A stretch of 64,000 nt of DNA, from the NCBI GenBank assembly GCA_012934845.2, contig WNNJ02003179.1:58810-122809 (forward strand), in the 5' to 3' direction. Under the pieces are notes generated by a model. It saw nothing but the letters and a program-made list of their open reading frames with translations. It did no database searches and was not told where the DNA came from. The position numbers and the translations under genes are program-made. Of the stretch, positions 22,942 to 33,735 are shown in pieces. Each line of letters begins with the position of its first letter. Positions within the stretch are counted from its first letter, which is position 1. Source of the stretch: Pomphorhynchus laevis. Taxonomy: Eukaryota; Acanthocephala; Palaeacanthocephala; Echinorhynchida; Pomphorhynchidae.

Positions 22942-23039
22942 GTGAAATAGAAAAACAGTATCTCCTTTAGGTTAGTTTTTTGATAATCAACTAAAGGAAA
23001 ACACTATAGTTGAGAGCGAATCGAGAGTAATTCATGCGC

Positions 23040-24167
23040 AACAGTGAACGTATCGTATCTTCAAAGGAATTTGGAAAAGGCATTTTTTCTACAGAAATGA
23101 TTGCAAAATTAAGCAAATAAGAAGATATAGAGGTAAATTATGGTACAAAAACTACTGATTAGAAGGTTAGTAACTTTTCAATTGTTACTGGAGATGAGGA
23201 GGTACTTGCTCCAATCCCAAAATTAAAAACCTAGCTATTATAAAGATAATTAAGCCTGTTGAAAGGCACCCTGATGTTTAACATATTCTTGCGCCCATTT
23301 GCGAATAAACTAACTAATAGAGTACTTTTTAATTCCATCAAATTCAACGAAATGGAAATTAAAATTTCATTTGCTACTTCCGATTTATTAAAAAGTTACT
23401 TGGAATTCTTTGAGTCATCGCTGTTGGAGTTTGGGACTCTATAGTCAAAACCCATTCTAGCCACGTTGAAAATTACAAATCTTCCATGTCATATGGAAGA
23501 CAGCGATGTTGAATTTCTCAAAAAATGTTTAAAATCTCGAACCATTGCTCTATTATGGGTAAAGGGGTTATCCATTACCCATAGGCTTCTGTTCCGCACC
23601 ATTGGTGCAAGTGAAAATGCTCTCAAAATCAGCCTGCAACCATTTTATGGGTTTTAATCTTTGATTCACGATTATCAATAAAAAGGAGTACACATATCCT
23701 CACTGTAGCCGGTGCCATAAATGGGGAACTGGTCCTCCAGCTGCTGCTTGCCTATGATGTATGGGGTATGTGGCTCTCCCACCTGTCAGGCCATGATGTC
23801 AGGCGAAAAATGTTTGGCTCCCCCATCCTGCTCCAATTGTGAGGGGAGCCATCCTGCCTGAGAAAGAAAGTGTAGTTATTTCAAATGCTATAGTAGCAAG
23901 TACAGTAAGTCGGCCCTACCAAATTCAGAATCCTTCGTTCATTCTACCTCCCGCATGGCGGATGAAGATCTTATGCGGTTGGTTGATCTGCGTGTGGATA
24001 CCGCAATTAAGAAAATTGAGGACTTCGTCACTTCGATGCGATCAGCTTTCTGTACGAATCCTGTCCTCCCAACGTCTACGAACATTCCAGTATCTAAAAA
24101 GAGGGGGCTTCAGCTCATTCCATTCCCCTACCGAGCTCGGCAAATTGCACAAGGGCAAGAAGAATAA
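23040..24167 (+). pseudogene. LINE-alpha ORF1, degraded
   Basis: Short frames align with ORF1 of the minus copy: LAPIPKLK, NRVLFNSIKFNEMEIKISFA, LKITNLPCHMED, then a decayed knuckle region (CSRCHKWGT near 23712) and the C-terminal MADEDLMRLVDLRVDTAIKK at 23955. Many stops and shifts separate the parts, more than in the minus copy. Confidence 0.7.
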
Positions 24168-24195
24168 GGGAAATGAAGATACTACCCATGGGCAA

Positions 24196-24240
24196 GTACC
24201 TACCCTGAAAGTTGCTAGTGGCAACTTTCAGGGTAGGTAC
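24196..24240 (+). repeat. Perfect 20-bp hairpin in LINE-alpha
   Basis: GTACCTACCCTGAAAGTTGC (24196-24215) is followed by a 5-nt loop, TAGTG, and its exact complement (24221-24240). It lies in the short spacer between ORF1 and ORF2. The minus copy has only a diverged equivalent with no hairpin. Confidence 0.95.
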
Positions 24241-24307
24241 GAATGGGAACCTTCCCGTTCGTATCTCAGTCTATGTGGGCAATCTCACATCCAACTAGTC
24301 CATCACA

Positions 24308-25246
24308 ATGCAGAGTACTCGTAAGCCTTTTTCACTGAATATCCTTCAGTGGAATTCGGGAGGTGATTCTGCCCTTAGACTTTTATCTGGTAGAGATGCA
24401 GATGTTATAGTCCTTCAGGAGACGCAGTCTATCCGTTTCCCCCAGGACATTACTCGATTTATTCCAAAGCACATTTGTTCCCACTATACTTCGTACATAA
24501 CCCCACCTCACTCCTCTTCGTCTCAAGGATTCTTGACATTCTTTAAGTGCTCATTAAGGTGCTCCCCCCTATTAAACTATTCATGTCCAGCCATGTCTTG
24601 TTTATTAGTTTCACTCTGTAAGAATGGTAAACGCCTCAGTCTAGCCAATGTCTACATCCGCCCAGGGGAGATTCACAATAACCGTGACCTCCTGGATAGT
24701 ATTATTGATAGCGGCTATGTCATGTTACTTGGGGACTTCAACGACAGAACTGGTCGTTGGATCAATGCAGCACTTCGCAGAGCTAGGAACGATTACTTTA
24801 TTCACAAACCACCTGCCCACCTTTCATTGCACATCAACAAATTCTATCCTTGACATTTTACTGCTTCACTCGAGGTGGTTGTTAAAACCCTCTGTACAGA
24901 GCAGTCGCGCCAGCAATTGTCCACCTATCATGACCTAATTCGTTGGAGGATTGAGGAAGATACGTTGCTTCGAAGGAGATTTCACTTTGATCCGATCAGA
25001 ATGGCCTTATTTCAGGCGGCTATCCAACTCTTTCCCATAATTGAAAATGGGAGTCTGACCAAATTTAATACCTACCACTCTTCGCAAGCTACCGTGATTC
25101 TATCGACCACCTATAAAGGTCGTATATACAATCCAACTCCGACGAAACTCAAGGTCCTAGCGAAATTACTTAACCTATCTAATCTCTCTGTTTCCGCCAG
25201 ACAAGGCCTCTCGAATGAATACTGGATCACTAGATATAGATTTTAG
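24308..25246 (+). pseudogene. LINE-alpha endonuclease region
   Basis: The frame at 24308 starts MQSTRKPFSLNILQWNSGG and has VLQETQSIRF, LANVYIRPGEIH and LLGDFNDRTGRW. It stops at 24853; two other frames then continue with SILDILLLHSRW and STYHDLIRWR to the junction with the RT at SNEYWITRYRF. The catalytic Asn, Glu and Asp blocks are all still visible, including the Asp that the sister copy lacks. Confidence 0.8.
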
Positions 25247-25344
25247 CTAAGTAGGAATAGGACGAGTATTGCTCGCCTTAACCCTTCCCAGTCTTCCTTT
25301 TGGAGGATTTTCAATAAGGAGAAGTTTGTTGGAAGGATAGGGCA

Positions 25345-26763
25345 TTGGGTTGGATAGGGAATGCAGGCTTCGACAACGTTTTGGAGGAGTCACTAGCCCT
25401 TCATAACTATGGAGCCACGCAATCACCTCAACCAAACCCGTCTTCGGGTAAATTCAGGAGTAGGCATCTATCTGTTACGGATATCCTTAACTCATGGGGT
25501 ATACTTCCGGGCACCTCCAAATCCGTCGCTCCACTTTATTCTCGGGTCTGTCAGCTTTTGACAGCCGACCAGATAAGAGAAGTGGCCGTCAAAATGCTTT
25601 TAGCCTCCTTATCCGATGTAGCAGGCATCAATATAAGTAAGCGTGTTTTTATTCCTAATAAAAAATCCTGCTCATGCCCAAAAGATCTGCTACCCATTTC
25701 AATTCAAAATGCCCTCGTGTTGATTTACGAAAAAGCGCTTGCGCGTAAAATCCGCGACCATTTAAGTAGTCGTAATTTGATCCCTTCAGGTTTTCATGGG
25801 TTCGTCAAAGGTCGCTTGGTCCATTCAGCAGTTGGTGAAGTGGAACAGTTTTGTCGGGTTAATAGCCATCGTCTAGTTGTGGCTGTTTTCCTTGACTTTT
25901 CTGCTGCATTTGACCGCATCTCCATTCCCTTTGTGATCTCTTCGCTCAGATCCCTAGTGTTGCCTGCGAGAATTGTAAACGAGGTGGAGATTCTGCTGTA
26001 CACCAAGCGATTTTACTATGAAGACGACCCTGATGCGCGTCGGTTCTACCCTATTACGGGTGTGTCCCAAGGCTTTCCTCTTTCTCCTATCTTATATCTT
26101 GCTGCTTCCATTAACCTATTCAAAATATTTAAACGCGAATAACGTCTTGTGGTGTACGCTGATGACACCACAGCCCTGTTCACTGGACACAGGTGTAAAT
26201 ACGTAGTCTCTCACATTAGCCGTTTCTTCTTAAGATTAAAAGACCAGCTACCCCAATCCAATCTTATTTTAAACTCCGCCAAATCGCAGGCGATTGTCTT
26301 TCATGGCAACTCTGCAACAAAGCGTCAATTTAAGAGACTAGCACTCTCTGCGCTCTCCTCTGTATTTGCCTCTGAACCACTCCCCACCTTTACAAGTCGA
26401 TTAAAATACCTGGGGTTTACCGTTACGGTAAACTGGTTGGCGAAAGCTGACCTGGATAGATTCAAACGTATCCTGAAGAAGGCTAGGCGGGCCCTGAAAC
26501 GAGCTCAACATCTGTCATTGAATGGGAAAACGCAAGTGCGCCTTTGGGGCACTTGGGTTATCTTGGGTTTAGTCTTCTTTTCTAGAAGGCTTCCCACAGT
26601 GCAAAGGCTAAGGTTCCTGAAGCTCCTTGTCTCTCGTTTACCCAGTATAGTTCGCCTCGATTGGATTCTTCGGGGGGGGGTGAAAGACCCTGGGTGGTTC
26701 AGTCGAAGGGCGGCGTGTTGGATCGGTTGGTTGGCTCAGATCCTCCTGGACCTGAGGCCGTAA
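25345..26763 (+). pseudogene. LINE-alpha reverse transcriptase, split
   Basis: The frame at 25345-26142 covers VFIPNKKSCSCPKDLLPISI, VAVFLDFSAAFDRISI and YPITGVSQGFPLSP. A single stop (TAA at 26140-26142, after KIFKRE) separates it from the frame at 26149-26763, which carries MVYADDTTALF and LKYLGFTVTVNW. Both halves lie in one frame, so this RT is broken by that stop alone. The downstream part ends at the G-run before the 3'UTR. Confidence 0.8.
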
Positions 26764-26775
26764 AGAAAAAGTGAA

Positions 26776-27149
26776 TTGAAGAAGACTTCTATGAATAATT
26801 TAAAATTATGGTTGATTTTTGACTTATTGACTTGTTTTGTTGTTGATTATGTCTTCATTTAACCCTTTTGTTTTTTAAGAAAACCTTTATTTATTTATTG
26901 ACTATCGTTGAGCTTCTTCCTGTAAAAAAGTTACAGAGTTTTGCAATAATTACCTTAAACGTCCTTCCTCAGAAAGAGGAATGCTTTAACAAAGTGTTAC
27001 TGCCTTTTGTTGTAAATTACAAAGATATAGTTGTGTTCAACTCGGCCAGGGTAAACAAGGAAACACCGAATTTCCTTTATAACACCGGATTTGGCTGATG
27101 AAAATATCCGTTTCATTGCAAACACTATTCTTTGGACTAACTTGAAGTT
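26776..27149 (+). mobile_element. Possible ORF1 fragment of an alpha-related LINE
   Basis: An open frame at about 26868-27098 reads LPVKKLQSFAIITLNVLP, then FNKVLLPF, then DIVVFNSARVN. Its spacing follows the alpha ORF1 blocks (PIPKIPNLGIIILKKPL, then RVVYNSVRY). The rest of such an element is absent, so it would be a remnant interrupted by its neighbours. The match is weak. Confidence 0.35.
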
Positions 27150-28890
27150 AATAATAATGATAATAATTTATTTAATGTGGTAAATGCGTGACAGCTGCAC
27201 ACTTACAAGTCCACTAACAAAAACACACAGCAGAAGTCATACATGTTTATTAATTAATTGTCTAAATGACATCGGATTAGGCGTTTGAAGAACGGCATTG
27301 ATGCTGATTGACGGATATGAATGGGCAGATGATTCCACGAGAGGAGCAGCCATAAAGAAGGAGCCGAAGCCAAAAGAGGTAGAGTAGTTTGGGACATGCA
27401 AAAGAAGGGAATTACGGGAACGCAAGGAACAGTAAACAGGACGAGAATTGTCGAGAAAAGGAATGTTGAGAAATTAATGGGTATGAAAAGTTATAAGGCG
27501 AAAAGCACTGAAAAGAAGACGAATTTGAACACGACAATAAATGCTAGGCAAATCGAGAGAAGCAATACGGTGAGATGTACGATCAATACGACGAATAAGG
27601 ATGAGTATTCGGACGGCTGCTTTACGATGCGTTGTAGTGGAAGAAGAGTGGATTTAGGTGAGTTGGAAAATAGACTCAGACAGTAATCAAGTCTTGAGAA
27701 AATAAGAGAAGATATGAGAGTCATACATAAAGGGAAATCGATCAATCTACGAATTTGACGGAGGTTGCGGATTATCAAAGTAGATGAGCGTACTTTATCT
27801 CTAACGAAAGGTTTAAATGGAAGTCTGTTGTCGAAATGGAAGCCTAGGAAAACGAGATTGTCAACGATATGAAGAATTGTAGAATTTAATGATACGGAGG
27901 GAGGTTCCACACCGAAGCGTCGAGGAAGGATCCACATAATTTTGGATATATTAAGATTCAAAGAAAGGCGAAGCGAAGAAAGATGATTGAAAATTGAGAC
28001 CTAATAGTTGGAAGCATAAACACTATGATCATGAATACGATAAGCAGGTGCATGATTATAGATGATAATGTCATCATCATATTGCATAACATGGAAGTTA
28101 AATGTATGAGAAATAGAAGACAAATCCGCGATAAGAAGAGAGAAAAGCAAGTGGCCTAATACGGAGCCTTGTGGAACACCGGATGGGAGAGAGAAGAGTT
28201 AGAACAAACGCGAAAAGTACGGTTTGATAGATATGAAGAAAACCAAGTCACAGTGTGTAAAGAGAAGCCATAATCATGACGAAGGCGATGGAGAAGAATC
28301 GAGTGATCGACGATGTCAAAAGCAGATGAGATATCAAGAGAAACTGTGACACTACATAATTTATGATCGCGCGAGATGAGTAAGTCGTTATAAACTTTAA
28401 GACATGCAATTTCGGTAGAGTAATTAGAGCGAAAAGCGGCTTGGAAGGGAGGAAATAAGTTAGAGGAAAATATACATGCATTAACTTGCTTGAGAACAAG
28501 ACGCTCAAGGAGTTTGGAGAGGGTTGGAATAGTGAGATAGGACGGTACGAAGATGGTAGTGAGGGGTTAAGAGATTGCTTTTTGAGGATAGGACAAACAG
28601 TGGCGCATTTCCAATAGGAAGGAAATGTGCGCTTGCGTATAGACAAGTTGAACATAGTGGTTAGGTAGGGTGAGATAGATGAGCAAATATTTTTAAGCAA
28701 GTGAGTGGGAATTGGATTAGAAGGATATGTTTTATTAAATAAGAATAGAAGAACCGAAGAAACTTCATCAGACGAAACGGAAAGAAGGTGGAATAGCTCT
28801 GGGAGGGAAGTATTTAAAGATAAGAGAGGATACAAGGGGCATATGGGTGGAAGATAAAGTAAATTGGATAGCTTAGATTCTAACAACAGC
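27150..28890 (-). mobile_element. LINE-beta copy, 5'-truncated
   Basis: Minus-strand RT and 3'UTR of the beta family. A frame at 28886-28248 begins LESKLSNLLYLPP and includes PSNPIPTHLLKNICSSISPY and SLPSSYRPISLF, closely parallel to the copy at 9.2-9.7 kb. The frame at 27961-27491 covers the C-terminal part (SLIFSRLDYCLSLFSNSPKS). The tail near 27150-27230 carries the family end (ACCACATTAAATAAATTATT on the minus strand). The endonuclease and ORF1 are missing. Several stops and shifts are present. Confidence 0.88.
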
Positions 28891-29224
28891 TACCATCACG
28901 ATAGAAAGATATAAAATTTAATTAGTGTTTTATAAATTATGCTTTAAAATTCAAAATTTAATAATATTTTAAAATTATTTAACATAATAAATAGGCGTTT
29001 TTACCACAATCCTTATTTCTCTTATAGAAAATAACAAGAAACCAAAAGCCAAAACCTGATGTAATCCTAACGGTTGTGATGAGTGTCATGTTACATTATC
29101 CGGGCTTTAATATAATATTTCGATACTTGTAGTAATTTGATATTTTAATTTATTATTAGCAAAATTACAAGTCCAATGTACCATTTTTACAAATGCAAAA
29201 TAAAATACTATTTTAAGTTTTTAG
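28891..29224. other. Spacer upstream of PPP1R11
   Basis: AT-rich sequence with no recognised element. Any promoter for PPP1R11 would lie here. The last 20 bases are T-rich and end in TTTTTAG directly before the ATG. Confidence 0.5.
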
Positions 29225-29581
29225 ATGGAACGGAGTGCTGAATCTAGCCATTCGTTTACTACAACGACCACAACTAATGAATCACGCCTGATACTGCGTC
29301 TTCAGGATACGCGTCCAAACGAAGAAAATAGAGTAAGATTTACAAACGACACAGTTGATAATGAGCATTTAAACAAAAAGAAATCCAAGTGCTGTTGTAT
29401 ATTTACAAAATCTTCAAAATTGAAGGGTGAGAACAGTAACGAAGAAGATCAAGATAATAAAAACGACGACGGCAACTCCGGAGAATGTGATCACTGCAGC
29501 AATCATAGACAGTCAGATTTCCAATCGAACGAAAAATCCACATCTAGTCGATCCGTTAAAGTTTTACCAAAATCAAACTAA
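29225..29581 (+). CDS. PPP1R11: Protein phosphatase 1 regulatory inhibitor subunit 11 (inhibitor-3)
   Basis: A 118-residue ORF has the full set of PPP1R11 hallmarks. A Thr-rich N-terminus (TTTTTT at 12-17) comes first, then RLILRL, the PP1-docking RVRF at 36-39, the family signature NDTVDNEH at 41-48 and KKKSKCCCIF at 51-60. An acidic stretch follows, then ECDHCSNH at 87-94, matching the CxxC/H element of the human protein (126 residues). The family binds and inhibits PP1 catalytic subunits, mostly in the nucleus; the Cys cluster is also linked to ubiquitin ligase activity in vertebrates. No intron is present. The start is fixed by homology and is preceded directly by an acceptor-like TTTTTAG. 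An AATAAA lies near 29823. Confidence 0.95.
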   Translation: MERSAESSHSFTTTTTTNESRLILRLQDTRPNEENRVRFTNDTVDNEHLNKKKSKCCCIFTKSSKLKGENSNEEDQDNKNDDGNSGECDHCSNHRQSDFQSNEKSTSSRSVKVLPKSN

Positions 29582-30728
29582 TGAATTCAGACAGTTACTA
29601 TGCCGAATCAAGATTAAATAATACAATTCTTCGTTGAAAGGGATTATAAGGTTTTGAACAGATTGTTGTAAGAATATTGCATCTTTATTTACGATGCGTC
29701 GCTACAATTTGTCAACTGATGATTAAGCGATCTTAAATATTTTTAAAAGTACTAAATATGATACATTTATCAAGTTTGTTAGCATTACATATTTAAACAT
29801 TAACGTGTAATATTATCTTTTTAATAAAAAAAATAAGTGAAAAATTATAATATAATTTAATAAAAACCAATATTAGAAATATATATCCATCCTGATCTGT
29901 ATATAAACTTTGGAATTTCCAGGAACTATCAGGTATAATTAAAGGACAAATTATTCGTTTAATTGTCGATTTATTATACCTGATATATTTAATTATACCT
30001 GCGTTGTCGTTTAATGATACCTGATAGTTCCTGGAAATTATTAAATTTAAGAACTAATATGCAAAAATTAAATGATAATATTATGCCTATAATAAAGCTG
30101 ACAATATGATATTTAAATATTATATTAGCTCTATTGGTAATTATATAAATTTTTCAATTGTTTATGATAATTTACAGTTTTTAATTTTCTAAACGATTAA
30201 TTCATTTAGTTCTAGGTTTTTATCTTTTACCTTTATTTTATCAACTATAGATTTTGTTTGAAGCACTTGTTTCTCAAATAATAAAAAATTATTTTTATCT
30301 TTGATAGCAAACATTTTGTCTTCTCCTTTTTGTTTCTTTATTTTTAAAAGCTTTTTTAATTATTTGTTTCAATTTTAATATAGTTTTCTTTTTGCTGTTT
30401 ATAATTTCATAAGGAAGCACACTTATTTTAAATATAAAAGAAGTGTGGCTATATTTTAGTTTCAGTTCATTCAGTATAACAATCCTGTTAAAAGTAATTT
30501 TATTTGCTATTTTTTGATATTTTTTATGTATTATTAAATGGTATAAATGGCTCAACTTGGTAGCGATTATCGAATTCCTGATAATAACAGGAATATATCG
30601 AAATACTAGCTGTGTATTTTTTTGGATAAACCACTTCGTTTCATTAATACGCCAGCAGATGTTCAGAATTTCAGCTAGCAGAAGAGAAAGAGCATAAAGC
30701 TAATAAAAATTAAAGTTGCAAAAAACCG
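29582..30728. other. AT-rich spacer after PPP1R11
   Basis: It contains a poly(A) signal near 29823 and a 126-bp foldback element (29914-30039, listed separately). The remaining open frames are AT-rich and show no family resemblance. Confidence 0.5.
29914..30039. mobile_element. Short foldback/MITE-like element, 23-bp inverted ends
   Basis: Perfect 23-bp arms (29914-29936 and 30017-30039), beginning AATTTCCAGGAACTATCAGG, enclose about 80 bp that itself contains two further copies of TTATACCTG. Total length is 126 bp and there is no coding capacity. A target-site duplication is not clear, because the flanks are AT-rich and ambiguous. Confidence 0.75.
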
Positions 30729-30977
30729 TCACTTTGTAAGGTGTACGACATTTCTCAAATGCAGTTCAACATCCCTTAAATGTGTCCGTCCAAGGATGTT
30801 TTCTTTTAAACGTTTTTTATTCATGTTAATATAAAAAGTCATCTTTATTAGCCTGTACCTGTCAGCGTAAAGAATGTGGCTGTAACATCTTAATTGTGTT
30901 TCTTGTAACTTATCGCATATAGTGACTACATTAAATATCGTACCTAGGAATACACATTTTCTGTCCCTTCTATCCAA
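30729..30977 (-). mobile_element. LINE RT C-terminal remnant (RTE-like)
   Basis: An 82-residue frame includes ICDKLQETQLRCYSHILYAD, followed by GRTHLRD. This follows the LINE pattern DKLREARLRWYGHxLR ... GRPxxR seen in full at 44.8 kb. It is an isolated tail fragment with no RT core nearby. The flanking 120 bp hold nothing recognisable. Confidence 0.45.
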
Positions 30978-30999
30978 ACAGGATTACGAATATCACATG

Positions 31000-31690
31000 A
31001 AACATATTCTAAAACATCTTCCTCGGTTGTACCCAATAGATTATTTAGCTCTTTATCTTTCTTGATGAATATTCTTTTTTTATTTATACTATTCCTAACT
31101 ACAACATTAATATATTCAGAACGACCAAATAATATTGTAAATAGCGACTCATTAAGGCAAAATGTATTGAAATCACACGATTATAATCGCAAGTGATTTG
31201 TTCTAGAAGGTTAATTCATCGCTCTTCATTGTAAGCATTATTTTGGCTAGATATATGTTTTTGAATATATTTAGTTAAGGTTTGCTTAAACCTTCCTATT
31301 TGGCCTTATATCTGTGAATGACGAGGCATGCCTCTCAAATGTGCTATATTAAAACGAGAACACATCAAAGCGAAATCTGAATTAACAAATTCTTTACCAT
31401 TATCGCTCTGCATTTTAAATAAAGGTCCGAGGACATGAAAAGTACTTTCAAATTTTTTAAAGACTTTTTCAATTTTTTAGATTTTAATGGACATATGTGT
31501 ATTAAGAAAATACATATAATTCTGTCAAGATCCTGCGCTAGCCATTATTTTCTTCTCTCTCTATACTCTCAGATAACTTAGATCTATCATTAACCTTTCC
31601 CAAGTTTGTTTAGCACTATGTGTGAAAATTTTCCTTGTGATTTAATTTCTGTGTCGAGATGACTTAGCACATTCAGAACATACTTTTTGT
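31000..31690 (-). mobile_element. Integrase (rve) domain fossil, broken
   Basis: Minus-strand sequence shows an integrase zinc-binding-like Cys pair near 31670 and a catalytic-core region near 31050-31430 with the DNG...F and PRH-x-Q-x-QG wording of retroviral-type integrases, nearest in style to KRBA2/Ginger-like or Gypsy-type integrases. No RT, capsid or terminal repeats were recognised. It is interrupted several times. The element class is undecided. Confidence 0.55.
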
Positions 31691-32218
31691 ATGGTATTTT
31701 CCACTAATAGAAAAATACAATTTATTGCATAAGCCTTCAAAATAAGTTTCAAAATTCGTATAAAATTAAGAATTTCATAAACCATCGGTGAGCAATGAAC
31801 TGTCGGTAAAAAAGATTATAGACGAGTACAATCGATAAAATAAAGGAAACTTAAAATTTCGAGTTTACTAAAATGTTTCTATGTGTGCAACTTAAATGAT
31901 ATTGCTTTTTAAAAAAGCTATCCGTACGATGACTACGTAACTGGGTCCTTGCCGATTGAGTTTCATGCCGCAGAGGGGTAAAAATAATTCACCGCATTTA
32001 AATATAAAAATTAAAATTTGCCCTTCACACAAATAGCAAAAAAAAACATCTGGTCAGCACAATTACTTTCATCATTTTGATTAGCTGATGTATAGCTTTT
32101 TTCATTGATATATTAAAACATTTGTAAATTAATTTAAGTATTGAAAATGCATTTATTTCTTATAGTTTTATAAATTTACATAAAGCTATAAGATGATTAC
32201 AAGGATTGTTTACGATCC
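31691..32218. other. Spacer, no recognised element
   Basis: AT-rich with no sustained frame; nothing recognisable. Confidence 0.4.
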
Positions 32219-32905
32219 ATGTTTACATGGATCGTGGTATTTCGAGCAGGAGGTCGATTATCACGAAAAAGCTCCCTAACTTTTAATGATGTTCCACTTC
32301 AGACGGTATCTCAATTTTGTTATCTAGGAATGAGGCTTACCAGTCGTTGGACTTTTTCTGATCATATTGAATGTGTTGCGTGTAAAGTCGCTTCTCGAGC
32401 TTGTACATAACAGCTTTTATCTTTCGCCACATACGATGGTGAATTGAAATTCTTCGGTTAATGCTAATGCCAATTGTGAGCTATATTTTATCTGCAGTGT
32501 GGTCAGATCGCACAACGTCAAATTTCAAGCAATTAGATAAAATAAAATGAACATTTTTAAAACGGTGTTTTGCTGCATTTACCAAGGTATCCTCTTCAAT
32601 GTTAGCGTCTATATTAGATGAGCAACTATTGTACTTTCAAATAAAGGAATCACTGGCTTTGGTTGAAACTCATTCATTCGCGGCTCACATGGATGCATAG
32701 CGCGCTAAATTATTAGCTGTTGACACCTCTGATATAATGTCTACTGGAGATATTTTGCCCAAACCTATGGCGACAAGGTTCAAAAGAAAAACGAGCTTGT
32801 ACTATCATGATGTCGTTGGATGACTTTCTTCCGAATTTTGTCAGAATCGTCTTATGTGCCATACACGCACGGGACCCTGCGTTTGTAAGTTTTGTCACGA
32901 ACCCT
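32219..32905 (+). mobile_element. LINE-delta fragment, plus strand
   Basis: It begins with a frame reading LTFNDVPLQTVSQFCYLGMR, then WTFSDHIE, the thumb wording that follows RT. It then continues in other frames with FLKRCFAAFTKVSSSMLASI, ALVETHSFAAHMDA and CHTRTGPCVCKFCHEP. The stretch 32520-32697 recurs on the opposite strand at 34440-34620. It is 5'-truncated and broken by several stops. Confidence 0.65.
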
Positions 32906-32921
32906 GAAGGTTCGTGACAAA
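32891..32921 (+). repeat. 13-bp perfect hairpin at the end of LINE-delta
   Basis: TTTGTCACGAACC and GGTTCGTGACAAA flank the loop CTGAA. It overlaps the last Cys codons of the LINE frame (CHEP followed by stop). Confidence 0.9.
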
Positions 32922-33218
32922 TATTTATCAAATATTTATCGAATAAATACATTCTCGGATAATTATTATAATAATTATCGACTGACAAATTATTATTACA
33001 CATGTAATATGTATAATATTGGAACAAGAAACTATTTGTTTAGCTATGGTATATTAAAATTTTATTCCCGTATTGTATACAAAATTATGTGAAAACGTAA
33101 AGAAACTCTTTAAATCAATGATTCACCAATATAAGCTTATAACAAAACTAAAATCAGATATTACGTTTCTAATATGTATAATAATATGACAAATAATATT
33201 ATTATTAATGTTTCAACA
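32922..33218. other. AT-rich spacer
   Basis: Only short AT-rich palindromes (for example ATAATTATTATAATAATTAT near 32960); nothing else recognised. Confidence 0.4.
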
Positions 33219-33735
33219 TCACATAAAAGTATGGCTTAATTGGCTGGTTAACTGCAGAAAAAAAGAAAATATAATAAAAATATCATAAATACGGAAAAGC
33301 AGCTTTCCCCATGGCATCCTCCATTTTCGTAATTTTTTTGAATTCGTTGATATTGCTACTGCACACTGTTGACTCTCCAAGCCTATTCCACAGAGATACA
33401 ACTCGCCGATCAAATTAGACAGCTCGTAATTTTCTTTTCCTTACACGTCGCAGTGTTAAACCATGGCCTTGAAGGATATTGGATGAGCGCAAATGAAGAC
33501 AATCTCGAAGTGGATGATCCGATTCATTAAGAATTTGCCAGACCAAACTCATATCGATGTACCGGCGGGTCCATGTGACAGTCTCAAGTTTAAGTGCTTT
33601 TAATCGATCAGGATACGACAAAAATTTCAGTTGCGGTGCTAGCTTGGTAGCTCTATGAAGTACCCTCTCTGAACTAACATGTTCTTTTGAATTTTGAGGA
33701 TACACACACGGCGCAGCATATATAAGACGGATCAA
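33219..33735 (-). mobile_element. LINE-gamma C-terminal fragment
   Basis: The frame at 33735-33415 reads YAAPCVYPQNSKEHVSSERV, HRATKLAPQLKFLSYPDRLK, ALKLETVTWTRRYIDMSLVW and DHPLRDCLHLRSSNILQGHG. It matches the copy at 36.8-37.6 kb block by block. A short frame at 33413-33219 continues to the C-terminus. Only the RT thumb and C-terminal domain survive. Confidence 0.85.

Larger units (their letters stand above)
19150..22945 (-). mobile_element. LINE-alpha, near full length, minus copy
   Basis: It contains ORF1 with zinc knuckles (22941-21775), an APE endonuclease (21651-20740), RT (20747-19266) and a 3'UTR with the family tail. The next element of the same family starts just beyond its 5' end in the opposite direction. 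Gag-like three-knuckle ORF1, APE and RT without a visible RNase H suggest the Jockey group in the broad sense. Confidence 0.9.
23000..26775 (+). mobile_element. LINE-alpha, near full length, plus copy
   Basis: Sister copy of the minus element next to it, reading the other way. It has degraded ORF1 (23040-24167), endonuclease (24308-25246), RT (25345-26763) and the same tail (GGTGAAAGACCCTGGGTGG, then CTGAGGCCGTAA). ORF2 wording is close to that of the minus copy. The two elements form an inverted repeat of about 3.7 kb per arm with only tens of bases between their 5' ends. Confidence 0.9.
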
